DNA from: Bog-756 sp963831535
GTDB taxonomy: Bacteria > Actinomycetota > Acidimicrobiia > Acidimicrobiales > RAAP-2
Assembly (NCBI GenBank): GCA_963831535.1
Contig: CAWHQP010000008.1
Location: forward strand, 186,001 to 250,000
Direction: 5' to 3'
Length of the DNA stretch: 64,000 bases
The translations under genes and the position numbers were made by a program. The notes under the pieces were generated by a model. It was not told where the DNA came from, ran no database searches, and worked only from the letters and a program-made list of their open reading frames with translations. Numbering within the stretch: the first letter of the stretch is position 1; every line of letters starts with the position of its first letter. Shown here piece by piece: positions 8,234 through 16,466 of this stretch.

Positions 8234-10024
8234 TCAGCCCAGCTGTTGTTCCAGCCGGTCCACCTCGGCGGCCAGCTGGACCGGAAGCTTGTCGCCGAAG
8301 GTGGCGTAGTGCTCACGGATGCTGGGCACCTCGGCCCGCCATTCTTCGACGTTGACGGTGAGCAGCTTGTCCATGTCGGCCGGCGAGACGTCCAGGCCGT
8401 CGGTGTCGATGGCGCCCGGTGCGGGGACGAAGCCAATGGGTGTCTCGGTGGCCTCACCCGTGCCGCTGACCCGCTCGAAGACCCACTCCAGCACCCGGGA
8501 GTTCTCCCCGTAGCCCGGCCACAGCCACCGCCCGTTGTCGTCCTTCCTGAACCAGTTGACGTAGAAGATCTTCGGGAGCTTGTCCGGATCGGCGCCGGCG
8601 CCGAGCTCGAGCCAGTGGGCGAAGTAGTCGGCCATGTTGTAGCCGCAGAACGGGAGCATGGCGAAGGGGTCCCGGCGGAGGTTTCCGACCGCACCGGCCG
8701 CCGCTGCCGTCGTTTCCGAGGCCATGATGGAACCGAGGAACACCCCGTGCTCCCAGTCCCGGGACTGGAAGACCAGCGGCACCACCGAGGCCCGGCGTCC
8801 CCCGAACATGATGGCGTCGATGGGCACGCCCGCCGGGTCCTCCCACTCCGAGGCGATGGCGGGGTCCTGGGCGGCCGGGACGGTGAAGCGGGCGTTCGGA
8901 TGGGCGGCCGGGGTACCGGACTCCGGGGTCCAGTCCTCACCTTTCCACGAGGTCAGGTGGGACGGGGGATCGTCGCTCATGCCCTCCCACCAGATGTCGC
9001 CGTCGTCGGTCAGGGCCGTGTTGGTGAAGATGGCGTTCCCGTCGAGGGTCAGCATGGCGTTGGGGTTGGTGTGGACGTTGGTCCCGGGGGCAACCCCGAA
9101 GAATCCCGCCTCGGGGTTGATGGCGTAGAGCCGGCCGTCCGGCCCGAACTTCATCCAACAGATGTCGTCGCCCACGGTCTCCACCTTCCAGTCGGGGAGC
9201 GTGGGGATGAGCATGGCCAGGTTGGTCTTGCCACAGGCCGAGGGGAACGCCCCCGTGACGTACCGGGTCTCCCCGGCCGGCGAGGTCAGCTTCAAGATGA
9301 GCATGTGCTCGGCCAGCCAGTTGTCGTCCCGGGCCATGACCGAGGCGATGCGCAGGGCGAAGCACTTCTTGCCCAACAGGGCATTGCCGCCGTAGCCGGA
9401 GCCGTAGGACCAGATCTCCCGGGTTTCGGGGAAGTGGACGATGTACTTGTTCTCCGAGTCGCACGGCCAGGCCACGTCGGCCTGGCCGTCGGGTAGTGGG
9501 GCCCCCACGGAGTGGAGACAGGGAACGAACTCCCCGTCGGCCCCGAGGACCTCGAGTGCGCCGCGTCCCATGCGGGTCATGATCCGCATGGACACGGCCA
9601 CGTAGGCCGAATCGGTGATCTCGACGCCGATGTGGGCGATAGTCGAGCCCAGAGGGCCCATCGAGAAGGGGACGACATACATGGTCCGGCCCCGCATGGA
9701 CCCCTGGAACAGGCCGGTCAAGAGGGCGCGCATCTCAGCGGGTTCGCGCCAGTTGTTGGTGGGACCGGCATCGGCCTCGAGGGTCGAACAGATGTAGGTG
9801 CGGTCCTCGACCCGGGCCACGTCACCCGGATCGGAGTGCGCCCAGTAGCTGTTGGGCCGCTTGGCGTCGGACAGCTTGGTGAAGGTCCCGTTGTCCACCA
9901 GGAGCTGGCACAGGCGGTCGTACTCCTCGGCTGAGCCGTCGCACCATTCCACGGTGTCCGGCTCGGTCAGCGCGGCGACCTCATCCACCCATGCGATCAG
10001 CTTCTTGTTGGTGGTCGGGGGCAT
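8234..10024 (-). CDS. pckG: phosphoenolpyruvate carboxykinase (GTP)
   Basis: Converts oxaloacetate and GTP to phosphoenolpyruvate, the first committed step of gluconeogenesis. 596 residues, the usual size of the GTP-dependent class found in actinobacteria and animals. The kinase P-loop with the hyper-reactive cysteine is present as FPSACGKTNLAML. Downstream of it are DDICWMKFGPDGRLYAINPE and the guanine-binding region (FFGVAPGT and following). The start ATG at 10024 gives the typical N-terminus. It is divergent from thiL across 126 bases, so the two may share a promoter region. Confidence 0.95.
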   Translation of the reverse strand: MPPTTNKKLIAWVDEVAALTEPDTVEWCDGSAEEYDRLCQLLVDNGTFTKLSDAKRPNSYWAHSDPGDVARVEDRTYICSTLEADAGPTNNWREPAEMRALLTGLFQGSMRGRTMYVVPFSMGPLGSTIAHIGVEITDSAYVAVSMRIMTRMGRGALEVLGADGEFVPCLHSVGAPLPDGQADVAWPCDSENKYIVHFPETREIWSYGSGYGGNALLGKKCFALRIASVMARDDNWLAEHMLILKLTSPAGETRYVTGAFPSACGKTNLAMLIPTLPDWKVETVGDDICWMKFGPDGRLYAINPEAGFFGVAPGTNVHTNPNAMLTLDGNAIFTNTALTDDGDIWWEGMSDDPPSHLTSWKGEDWTPESGTPAAHPNARFTVPAAQDPAIASEWEDPAGVPIDAIMFGGRRASVVPLVFQSRDWEHGVFLGSIMASETTAAAAGAVGNLRRDPFAMLPFCGYNMADYFAHWLELGAGADPDKLPKIFYVNWFRKDDNGRWLWPGYGENSRVLEWVFERVSGTGEATETPIGFVPAPGAIDTDGLDVSPADMDKLLTVNVEEWRAEVPSIREHYATFGDKLPVQLAAEVDRLEQQLG

Positions 10025-10150
10025 GGGTTAGGTGGTCCTCCTCGGTATTCCGGTGGGGCACGGCCCGGGAACCGGGCCTCCCTGGCGCCTGTCCACGGGT
10101 TGTCCATCGATTCTAGCGGCGCTGGGTCGAGTGAATGCTAGGCAAGGGAG

Positions 10151-11209
10151 GTGGAGAGTCCCAATTCCGCGGGAGGGGCGGGCCCGCCGGGCCACCGCAC
10201 CCAGGCAACCGACGAGTTCGCCGCCATCGCCGCCCTGCAGGCCCGGTTCGAGGCCGTGGCCCGACTGCGCGCTCCTGGTGGCAAGGTGCCCCCGGGGGGT
10301 GACATCTGGATCGGCGACGATGCCGCCGTGGTCGCCCCGGCGTCGGGCGGCCGGATCGTCCTCGCCACCGACCTGGTGGTCGGGGGCGTCCACTTCGACC
10401 TGGCCCTCTCGTCCGCCGAGGACGTGGGGTACAAGGCGCTCATGGTCACGGTGTCGGACTTCGCCGCCATGGGTGTCCGGCCGGCCCACGCGCTCGTCTC
10501 GATTGCCGCCCCGGCCGGCACCGACGTCGACCTGCTCGGCGCCGGACTGGCGGAGGCCGCGGGCGAGGTCTCCTGTGTCATCGTGGGCGGTGACCTGGCC
10601 CAGTCGCCGGTTCTGGTCCTGTCCACCGCGGCGTTCGGTGTGGCCGAGCCCGGCGGGTTGCCCCCACTGCTGCGGTCGGGGGCCCAGCCCGGCGACGAGC
10701 TCTTCGTGACCGGGCCGCTGGGGCGGTCGGCGGCCGGGCTGAGGCTGCTCCGGTCGACGGTGGGGAGCACGGCCGCCGCCACGCCCGGGTCCAGCACCGC
10801 CACCGAGTCGGGGTTCAGGCCGCCGGGCCCCGATCTGATCCATGCCCACCGTCGTCCCGTGGCCCGGCTGGCCGAGGGTGAGGCGGCTCGTCGCTCGGGA
10901 GCTACTGCGGCCATCGACCTCTCCGACGGGCTGGTGGGCGATCTCGGCCACCTGGCTGCGTCCTCGGGGGTCGGGGTGGAGCTCGACACGGTTCCGGTGG
11001 CCGAGGGAGCCACCCGGGACGAGGCTCTGGGCGGGGGCGAGGACTACGAGCTGGTGGTGGCCACGGGCACACCGGACGACCTGGTGGCGGCGTTCCTCGC
11101 CGCCGACCTGGCGGCGCCCCTACCCATCGGCAGGTGCAACGACCGACCCGGACAGCTCACCCTTAACGGAGTGGCCCTGCCGCTGACCGGCTGGCGGCAC
11201 CGGTTCTAA
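10151..11209 (+). CDS. thiL: thiamine-monophosphate kinase
   Basis: Phosphorylates thiamine monophosphate to thiamine diphosphate, the last step of cofactor synthesis. 352 residues with the PurM/ThiL-type fold. The metal/ATP loop IGDDAAVV is followed by LATDLVVGGVHFD, DVGYKALMVTVSDFAAMG and, in the C-terminal half, AIDLSDGLVGDLGHLA and GGEDYELV. The GTG at 10151 is the first in-frame start after a stop; its purine-rich upstream sequence lies unusually close, so the first ~20 residues are uncertain. No thiamine riboswitch or other thi gene is seen next to it. Confidence 0.92.
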   Translation: MESPNSAGGAGPPGHRTQATDEFAAIAALQARFEAVARLRAPGGKVPPGGDIWIGDDAAVVAPASGGRIVLATDLVVGGVHFDLALSSAEDVGYKALMVTVSDFAAMGVRPAHALVSIAAPAGTDVDLLGAGLAEAAGEVSCVIVGGDLAQSPVLVLSTAAFGVAEPGGLPPLLRSGAQPGDELFVTGPLGRSAAGLRLLRSTVGSTAAATPGSSTATESGFRPPGPDLIHAHRRPVARLAEGEAARRSGATAAIDLSDGLVGDLGHLAASSGVGVELDTVPVAEGATRDEALGGGEDYELVVATGTPDDLVAAFLAADLAAPLPIGRCNDRPGQLTLNGVALPLTGWRHRF

Positions 11210-11329
11210 GGAAACTCACAGGACGATCCGTCACCATGGTCTGATGGACAGGGACTGCAGGTCGGGCCGCCAGGATCACCGGGCCGGGTTTCACGACGGG
11301 CATGGTCTGCACGGACCGGGTGGTGGCCG

Positions 11330-12109
11330 GTGACCACGGTGGACCATCGCATCCTGGTGGTGGATGACGAGCCCAGCATCACCGATCTGATCACCATGGC
11401 CCTGCACATCCACGGGGCCACGGTGGAGGTGGCCCATTCGGGCGCCGAGGCGCTCCGGGCTGTCCAGGAGTTCCGACCCCATCTGGTCGTCCTCGACGTC
11501 ATGCTGCCCGACCTGGACGGTTTCACAGTCCTCGAGCGCATGGGGCGAGAGCGTCGGTCCGCCGACACCCCGGTTTTGTTCCTCACCGCGCGCGGCGACC
11601 TCGACGACCGCCTGCGGGGTCTTGCCCTCGGGGGTGACGACTACATGACCAAGCCGTTCAGCGTCGAGGAGCTGTTGCTGCGGATCAATGCCATCCTGCG
11701 GCGGGCCGAGGGCTACGAGGAGGTCGGACCCCATCTGGTGGTGGCCGACGTCGAACTGGACGAGGAGAGCCATGAGGTGCACCGCGGGGGGGTGGGCGTC
11801 GAGCTGACCCCCACCGAGTTCCGGTTGCTGCACTACCTGATGATGAACGCCGGCCAGGTCGTGTCCAAGGCCCAGATCCGGGACCGGGTCTGGGACTACA
11901 GCTTCGACGGCAAGGTCAACATGGTCGAGGTGTACGTGAGCTATCTGCGCAAGAAGCTGGACGCCCACGGCCCTCCGCTCATCCGAACCGTGCGGGGGAT
12001 CGGCTACAGCATGCGGACCCGGCTGGTGCCCGAGGCCCCGACGACGCCGACTGGGACCGGGACGGCGACGACCGGGCCGTTGGAACGGCCCGTCGGAGGC
12101 GGAGCGTGA
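11330..12109 (+). CDS. OmpR/PhoB-family response regulator
   Basis: DNA-binding half of a two-component system. The N-terminal receiver has the acidic pair in VVDDEP, the phospho-acceptor Asp56 in VVLDVMLPD, the Thr of LFLTAR and the Lys of MTKPF. The C-terminal winged helix is of the OmpR type (ELTPTEFRLLHYLMMNAG, then VSYLRKKL, then IRTVRGIGYSMR). About 30 further residues form a Pro/Thr-rich tail. The stop overlaps the start of the kinase gene (GTGA at 12106-12109). The signal is unknown; the pair resembles the actinobacterial MprAB/TcrXY type by layout only. Confidence 0.92.
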   Translation: MTTVDHRILVVDDEPSITDLITMALHIHGATVEVAHSGAEALRAVQEFRPHLVVLDVMLPDLDGFTVLERMGRERRSADTPVLFLTARGDLDDRLRGLALGGDDYMTKPFSVEELLLRINAILRRAEGYEEVGPHLVVADVELDEESHEVHRGGVGVELTPTEFRLLHYLMMNAGQVVSKAQIRDRVWDYSFDGKVNMVEVYVSYLRKKLDAHGPPLIRTVRGIGYSMRTRLVPEAPTTPTGTGTATTGPLERPVGGGA

Positions 12110-13719
12110 CCCTGCGCCTGCGCCTGTTGCTGCTCCTGGTGGGGATCGTGGCCGCCGGCCTCGTCATCTCCGGTGTCGTGACCTACAACGCCCTCAGGTC
12201 GTTCCTGACTGCGAGGGTCGACCAGCAGTTGGAGGCTGCGGCCTTTCCCGTGGGCCGGGCGCTCCTCTCGTCCTCGGGGCTCGGACCCCAGGTTCCTGCC
12301 GCCCCGCGCACCTTCACCGTCCCCCATGGGACCGACCCGTTCAAGGAGCCCGGCGCCTTCCGCAACGGAGGTGGTCTGTCGTCACCCGGGCGGGGGGTGC
12401 CGAGAGGTGTGCTCATCCCGCCTGGTACCTACGGTCAACTGCGCAGCACGAAGGGCACGATCGAGGCGCACCTCTTCTTCGCCTACGGCGGCAAGGCCCC
12501 CCGCGCCCCGTCGATCCCGGCCAAGCTGCCCGGGAGCGGCCTGCCCGCAGGCAGGGACTTCTATTTCACCACCTCGAGCGCGGGGTCGGGCTCGGTGTCC
12601 TACCGGGCCCTGGCCAAGCCTCTGGCTGACGGGAGCGGTGTGATCGTGGTGGCGCTGCCCCTCACCGATCTGGAGTCGACCCTGCGCCGCCTCCTCGGCA
12701 TCGAGCTCATCGTCTCGGCTGCGGTCCTCGTGGGACTGGGGGTGCTCTCGTGGGTGATGGTGCGCCGTGACCTGCGCCCGCTCGAGTCGATGACCAAGAC
12801 CGCCGGTGCCATCGCCCACGGCGACCTCTCCCAGCGGGTCCAGCCGGTGGCCGAGCGCACCGAGGTCGGCCAGCTGGGACTGGCCTTCAACACCATGCTC
12901 GACGAGATCGAGGTCGCCTTCGCCCAGCGGGCGGCGTCCGAGGACCGGCTGCGTCGCTTCCTGGCTGACGCCTCCCACGAACTGCGCACCCCCCTCACCT
13001 CCATCCTCGGCTACTCGGAGCTCTTCGAGCTCGGGATGCAGGACCGGCCGGCCGATGTGGCCGTGTCCCTGCGTCACATCCGTGACGAGGCGACGCGGAT
13101 GGCCACGCTGGTCGACGACCTGTTCCTGCTGGCCCAGCTGGATCATGAGCGGCCTCTCCGCTTCGAACCGGTGGACCTGGTCGTCCTGGCCGGTCGGTGC
13201 GCCGAGGCCCTCTCGGTGTCAACGCCCGACCGACAGGTCACCGTGTCCGGCCCTGGTCCCGTCGTGGTCGAGGGGGACGCGGACCGGTTGCGCCAGGTGG
13301 TGGACAACCTGGCCGTCAACGCCGTCCGTCACACCCCAGAGGGGTCCGGCGTGGAGATCACCGTCGCCGAGGAGGGCCGTTGGGCCGTCGTGACCGTCCA
13401 CGACGACGGGCCGGGCATCGATCCCCGTGACGCCGACCGCATCTTCCAACCGTTCTACCGGTCGGATCCATCACGGTCCCGCTCGTCGGGAGGCGCCGGA
13501 CTGGGACTGGCCATCGTGGCCGCCATCGTCGGGGCCCACGGGGGCACGGTGGCCCTGGTGCCGGGACGGGGGGCGACCTTCCAGGTCCGACTGCCAAAGG
13601 TGAGGGGCAGTGGGCCGATTCCGTCAGCATCGGGGGAAACCGGGGATCAGGCCGACCTCGGTCACCGTCCGACGACCGGTGCCACCCCGGATGCCCCGGC
13701 CGGTTCCGAGCGGGTGTGA
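12106..13719 (+). CDS. membrane sensor histidine kinase
   Basis: 537 residues. Transmembrane helix 1 is near residues 5-28 and an extracytoplasmic sensor region of ~165 residues follows. Helix 2 is near 196-219. A HAMP domain (RRDLRPLESMTKTAGAIAHG) leads to the HisKA dimerisation helix with the phospho-acceptor His291 in DASHELRTPL. The ATPase domain has an N-box (NLAVNAVRHTP), G1 (VHDDGPGI) and G2 (GGAGLGLAIV). The C-terminal ~40 residues are disordered. It is co-translated with the upstream regulator through a 4-base overlap and should phosphorylate it. Confidence 0.92.
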   Translation: MTLRLRLLLLLVGIVAAGLVISGVVTYNALRSFLTARVDQQLEAAAFPVGRALLSSSGLGPQVPAAPRTFTVPHGTDPFKEPGAFRNGGGLSSPGRGVPRGVLIPPGTYGQLRSTKGTIEAHLFFAYGGKAPRAPSIPAKLPGSGLPAGRDFYFTTSSAGSGSVSYRALAKPLADGSGVIVVALPLTDLESTLRRLLGIELIVSAAVLVGLGVLSWVMVRRDLRPLESMTKTAGAIAHGDLSQRVQPVAERTEVGQLGLAFNTMLDEIEVAFAQRAASEDRLRRFLADASHELRTPLTSILGYSELFELGMQDRPADVAVSLRHIRDEATRMATLVDDLFLLAQLDHERPLRFEPVDLVVLAGRCAEALSVSTPDRQVTVSGPGPVVVEGDADRLRQVVDNLAVNAVRHTPEGSGVEITVAEEGRWAVVTVHDDGPGIDPRDADRIFQPFYRSDPSRSRSSGGAGLGLAIVAAIVGAHGGTVALVPGRGATFQVRLPKVRGSGPIPSASGETGDQADLGHRPTTGATPDAPAGSERV

Positions 13720-13765
13720 GGGCTCGGCACCTGGATCGGGCGCCGGCTCCTGGCTCGGAACCGAC

Positions 13766-14209
13766 TCAACCCTCCCCGGTGTTGACGATGAGGACGCTGC
13801 AGACGCTGCGGTGCGCCACCTTGTTGGGCACGTTGGGCTGCAGGAACCGAGTGAGGCTCTTGATGCCACGATTCCCGACCACGATGAGGTCGGCGTTGAC
13901 CGACTGGGCCATGTCGATCAGGGTATCGGCCGGGTCGCCTCCGCCGGGGTTGTGGATCACGACGGACACCCCGCGCCGGTCGGCTTCGCCGACCAGCCGC
14001 TCATCGGCCACGGCCATGTCCTCACGGACCCGGTCGATCACCAGCTGTCCCGACTTGGACTCGACGTAGCCCGCCTCGACGGCGGGATGTACCACCCGGA
14101 CGACATGGAGCTCACCTCCCACCTGTTCGGCGAAGCTCATCGCCTCCTCGACCGCCCGCGAGGCCCGAGCCGAGCCGTCGGTACCGACCACTATCACCTT
14201 GTATGCCAT
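13766..14209 (-). CDS. universal stress protein (UspA family)
   Basis: 147 residues, one Usp domain, from MAYKVIVVGTDGSARASRA to the stop. The first strand and loop (VGTDGS) are typical. The ATP-binding signature of this family is G-x2-G-x9-G-(S/T). Here it reads GNRG, nine residues, then Pro-Asn in place of Gly-Ser (FLQPNVPNK), so nucleotide binding may be altered. I chose ATG 14209 because homology starts there; the longer frame upstream is not conserved. Downstream neighbour on the same strand of a cyclic-nucleotide-binding protein and a Crp/Fnr regulator, which suggests a stress or redox signalling block (inference). Confidence 0.85.
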   Translation of the reverse strand: MAYKVIVVGTDGSARASRAVEEAMSFAEQVGGELHVVRVVHPAVEAGYVESKSGQLVIDRVREDMAVADERLVGEADRRGVSVVIHNPGGGDPADTLIDMAQSVNADLIVVGNRGIKSLTRFLQPNVPNKVAHRSVCSVLIVNTGEG

Positions 14210-14385
14210 GACTGCCGCCTTTGCTTGTCGTGCCGGCCACCGGAGCGCCCGACGTTCTTGTCCTCGTCTTGCTCGTCGTGTGCCCCCCGGCACACCGCGT
14301 CCGTCATGGACCACTCCAGGGTGCCGATGATCAACGCGGGGGCGGCCGGGTCGATTGCGCCTGCCACCGACGCGTGGGAGACCGC

Positions 14386-14862
14386 CTACAAGGAGGCGAC
14401 CTCGGTCAAGGTGGGCGATTCGCTCTCCTCGTGCATCTGGTAGGTCCGACGCAGTCGCGCCCCCAGCTCGACGAGCATCTTGTAGGCGACCGACGGAGCC
14501 GAGAACTGCAGGGTCTTGAACTCCGAGCGGCTGAGGACGAGGAGCGTCATGTCTGTGTCGGCCACCACCGTGGCGGTGCGGGGCCCGCCGTCGAGGAGGG
14601 CGAGCTCCCCGAAGAATGACCCGGGGCCGAGCTGGGCCAACCACCCTCCGTTCCGTGATGCCGTAGCCGATCCGTGCGTCACGACGAAGAACTCGCGGCC
14701 CGCCTTTCCCTGCTCGGCCAGGACCATCCCCGACGTGACGTCCTGCATCGTGGTCAGCGAGGCGATGATGCGGAGTTCATCCTTCGTGCAGTTGGAGAAC
14801 AGGCTGGCCTGGTGGAGCTGTTCGATGCAGATCGCCGACCTTCCTCGCCGCAGTGTCTTCAT
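14386..14862 (-). CDS. single-domain cyclic-nucleotide-binding protein
   Basis: 158 residues with one cNMP-binding beta-roll and no helix-turn-helix. The phosphate-binding cassette is clear: GPGSFFGELALLDG followed by PRTATVVADT, with the Glu and Arg that contact the cyclic phosphate in CRP-like domains. I chose ATG 14862 because AAGGAGG lies just upstream at good spacing. Its first bases also overlap the stop of a small ORF as ATGA, so translation may be coupled. It may act as a cAMP buffer or protein partner; the target is unknown. Confidence 0.8.
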   Translation of the reverse strand: MKTLRRGRSAICIEQLHQASLFSNCTKDELRIIASLTTMQDVTSGMVLAEQGKAGREFFVVTHGSATASRNGGWLAQLGPGSFFGELALLDGGPRTATVVADTDMTLLVLSRSEFKTLQFSAPSVAYKMLVELGARLRRTYQMHEESESPTLTEVASL

Positions 14863-15068
14863 CGCCGTCCTCCTTCGTCGCCACGGCCGGAGAACCCCGA
14901 CGGTGATGGGGGGCTGTACCACTGTCGGCGGCAGCCTGATGAGACGATCGTCGACCGTGGCGGTCGGGCCCCGGTGGCACCCCGTGTAGGGAGCGGAGAC
15001 CGGGCGCAGACCGGTCCACGTCCCCGCCCCGAAAGCCGTGTCGTCAACCGTGTGTACCTGTTCGCCAT
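14859..15068 (-). CDS. possible small ORF coupled to the cNMP-binding gene
   Basis: A 69-codon frame beginning MANRYTRLTTRLSG, preceded by AAGGAG eight bases before the ATG. It ends in ATGA overlap with the start of the cyclic-nucleotide-binding gene. The product would be basic, rich in Arg, Gly, Ser and Pro, with no recognisable domain. The ribosome site and the stop/start overlap are the reasons to list it. The composition is like out-of-frame high-GC sequence, so it may instead be a leader peptide or not expressed. Confidence 0.35.
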   Translation of the reverse strand: MANRYTRLTTRLSGRGRGPVCARSPLPTRGATGARPPRSTIVSSGCRRQWYSPPSPSGFSGRGDEGGRR

Positions 15069-15087
15069 GCGTGCACTCCTTCGTCCC

Positions 15088-15114
15088 GGAGATCGGTAGC
15101 GGCTACCGATCTCC
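15088..15114. other. perfect 12-bp inverted repeat, 3-base loop (terminator or operator)
   Basis: GGAGATCGGTAG at 15088-15099, loop CGG, CTACCGATCTCC at 15103-15114. It lies in the 383-base interval between the Crp/Fnr gene (3' end 15246) and the cyclic-nucleotide-binding gene (start 14862), 20 bases upstream of the small ORF. It has no U-run on the minus strand, so a classical intrinsic terminator is not certain. A binding site for a dimeric regulator or an mRNA-leader stem-loop is as likely. The rest of the interval (15115-15245) shows nothing I recognise. Confidence 0.7.
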
Positions 15115-15245
15115 CCATGGTGCGCCCGGCGACGGGCGTTGTCTGTCACGGGGGGGACAAAACCGAAACAGTCGTCGGGGTCCGGGCGCCCGGGGACGGC
15201 CGCCACCGGTGTCGGATGCGAGCGGTCGCGACTTGCAGCGGTGGT

Positions 15246-15926
15246 TCAGGCGTGCAGGACCCGGTGCAGCGCCTCGGGGTCTACGATCCGCACGGTCCTC
15301 GACCCGAGGGAGATCCATCCACGTCGTTGGAATTCCTGCAGGGACGCGTTCACCCGCTGACGACTGGCTCCGATGGCGGCGGCCAGGTCGGACTGAATAA
15401 TGCGGAGCTCCGCCGACGGGTTGGGTGCCTTCTCGATCAGGAATTTCGCCACCCGTTGATTGAGATCGAGGAAGACCAGGTCACTGGCGACCTCGGTGGT
15501 CTTCCTCACCATGTCGGCGAGGCGACAGAGCATGGCCACGGCCATGGCCGGGCGTTCCTCGATGAGCTCCATGACCACGGCCCGGGTGAGCACCAGGGCG
15601 CGGCTGGTGGTTGTGGCGGTCACTGTCGCCGATCGGGGATCGGTGGACAGGACCCCGAGCTCGCCGATGATCTCGCCCGGGTTGACGGTGCTGATCACCA
15701 ACTCGTTCCCGTCGGAGGAGAACGTGGACACCTTGAGATGGCCCTCCACGAGCGCCAGCATCGAATCGGCCGTCTGGCCCTCGAAATAGACGATCTGACC
15801 CTTGTCGAACCGACGTTCGACGCACCGCTCGGTCAGCCGGTGCCGGTCGGTGGGAGGCAGGATGCCCAGCACCTTCGAGTGGGCGAACGGGTCGTCGTCA
15901 TCGGCCTGCCGCTGGTTTGCCGCCAT
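15246..15926 (-). CDS. Crp/Fnr-family transcription regulator
   Basis: 226 residues. The N-terminal cNMP-type beta-roll has the cassette GEIIGELGVLSTDPRSATV, followed by a long dimer helix. The C-terminal helix-turn-helix reads SDLAAAIGASRQRVNASLQEF with wing GWISLGSRTVRI. There is no Fnr-type N-terminal cysteine cluster, so an iron-sulphur sensor is unlikely and a cyclic nucleotide or other effector is more likely. I chose ATG 15926, where the family begins. The helix-turn-helix serine-arginine pair resembles the general actinobacterial Crp. Confidence 0.9.
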   Translation of the reverse strand: MAANQRQADDDDPFAHSKVLGILPPTDRHRLTERCVERRFDKGQIVYFEGQTADSMLALVEGHLKVSTFSSDGNELVISTVNPGEIIGELGVLSTDPRSATVTATTTSRALVLTRAVVMELIEERPAMAVAMLCRLADMVRKTTEVASDLVFLDLNQRVAKFLIEKAPNPSAELRIIQSDLAAAIGASRQRVNASLQEFQRRGWISLGSRTVRIVDPEALHRVLHA

Positions 15927-16197
15927 CGTTGTCCCTGGGTCGGTGGACCGTTCGGTACAGCCCGTTCCGGCATTGTTGCAGACCGCCGGGGGCCAGGAGG
16001 TGCGGTCCGCGGGCCGCACCCGGCCCGGCCGGTCACCGGTACCCAAGAGGAGACGGTGAGGCCGGCGAATCCGCCCTGCTCATGCGCCGACCGGCCCGGT
16101 TGGCGGCTCGGCCCGCGGGAGTGGAACGTGGGCAGGAACGGGTGCGGGGACCGTCCGGGAACGCAGAGGTCGGCCCGGTCGCCGACCGGGAGGACCC

Positions 16198-16407
16198 TCA
16201 GGCCGGGATGTTCCGGACGGGTCGCTTGACGACCTTGCCGGACCGGATGCACGAGGTGCAGACGTGGAGACGCTTGGGTGAACCGTCCACGACGGCCCGG
16301 ACCCGCTGGATGTTGGGATCCCAGCGACGCTTGGTCCGACGGTGGGAGTGGCTGATGTTCATACCGAACGACGGCTTCTTGCCGCAGACCTCGCACACCG
16401 CTGCCAT
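16198..16407 (-). CDS. rpmB: 50S ribosomal protein L28
   Basis: 69 residues from MAAVCEVCGKKPSFG. Two CxxC pairs (CEVC and CTSC) show the zinc-binding C+ form of L28. The core SHRRTKRRWDPNIQ is typical. I chose ATG 16407 by homology. It is divergent from the DAK2-domain gene (16467) across 59 bases; the order rpmB - DAK2 protein - recG is common in actinobacteria. The upstream stretch 15927-16197 belongs to neither gene and shows nothing recognisable. Confidence 0.95.
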   Translation of the reverse strand: MAAVCEVCGKKPSFGMNISHSHRRTKRRWDPNIQRVRAVVDGSPKRLHVCTSCIRSGKVVKRPVRNIPA

Positions 16408-16466
16408 GACACTCCGACTTCCTCGTAGGATCCTCTGGGTAAGGCACAAAGGTTAGCATCCTGGCC

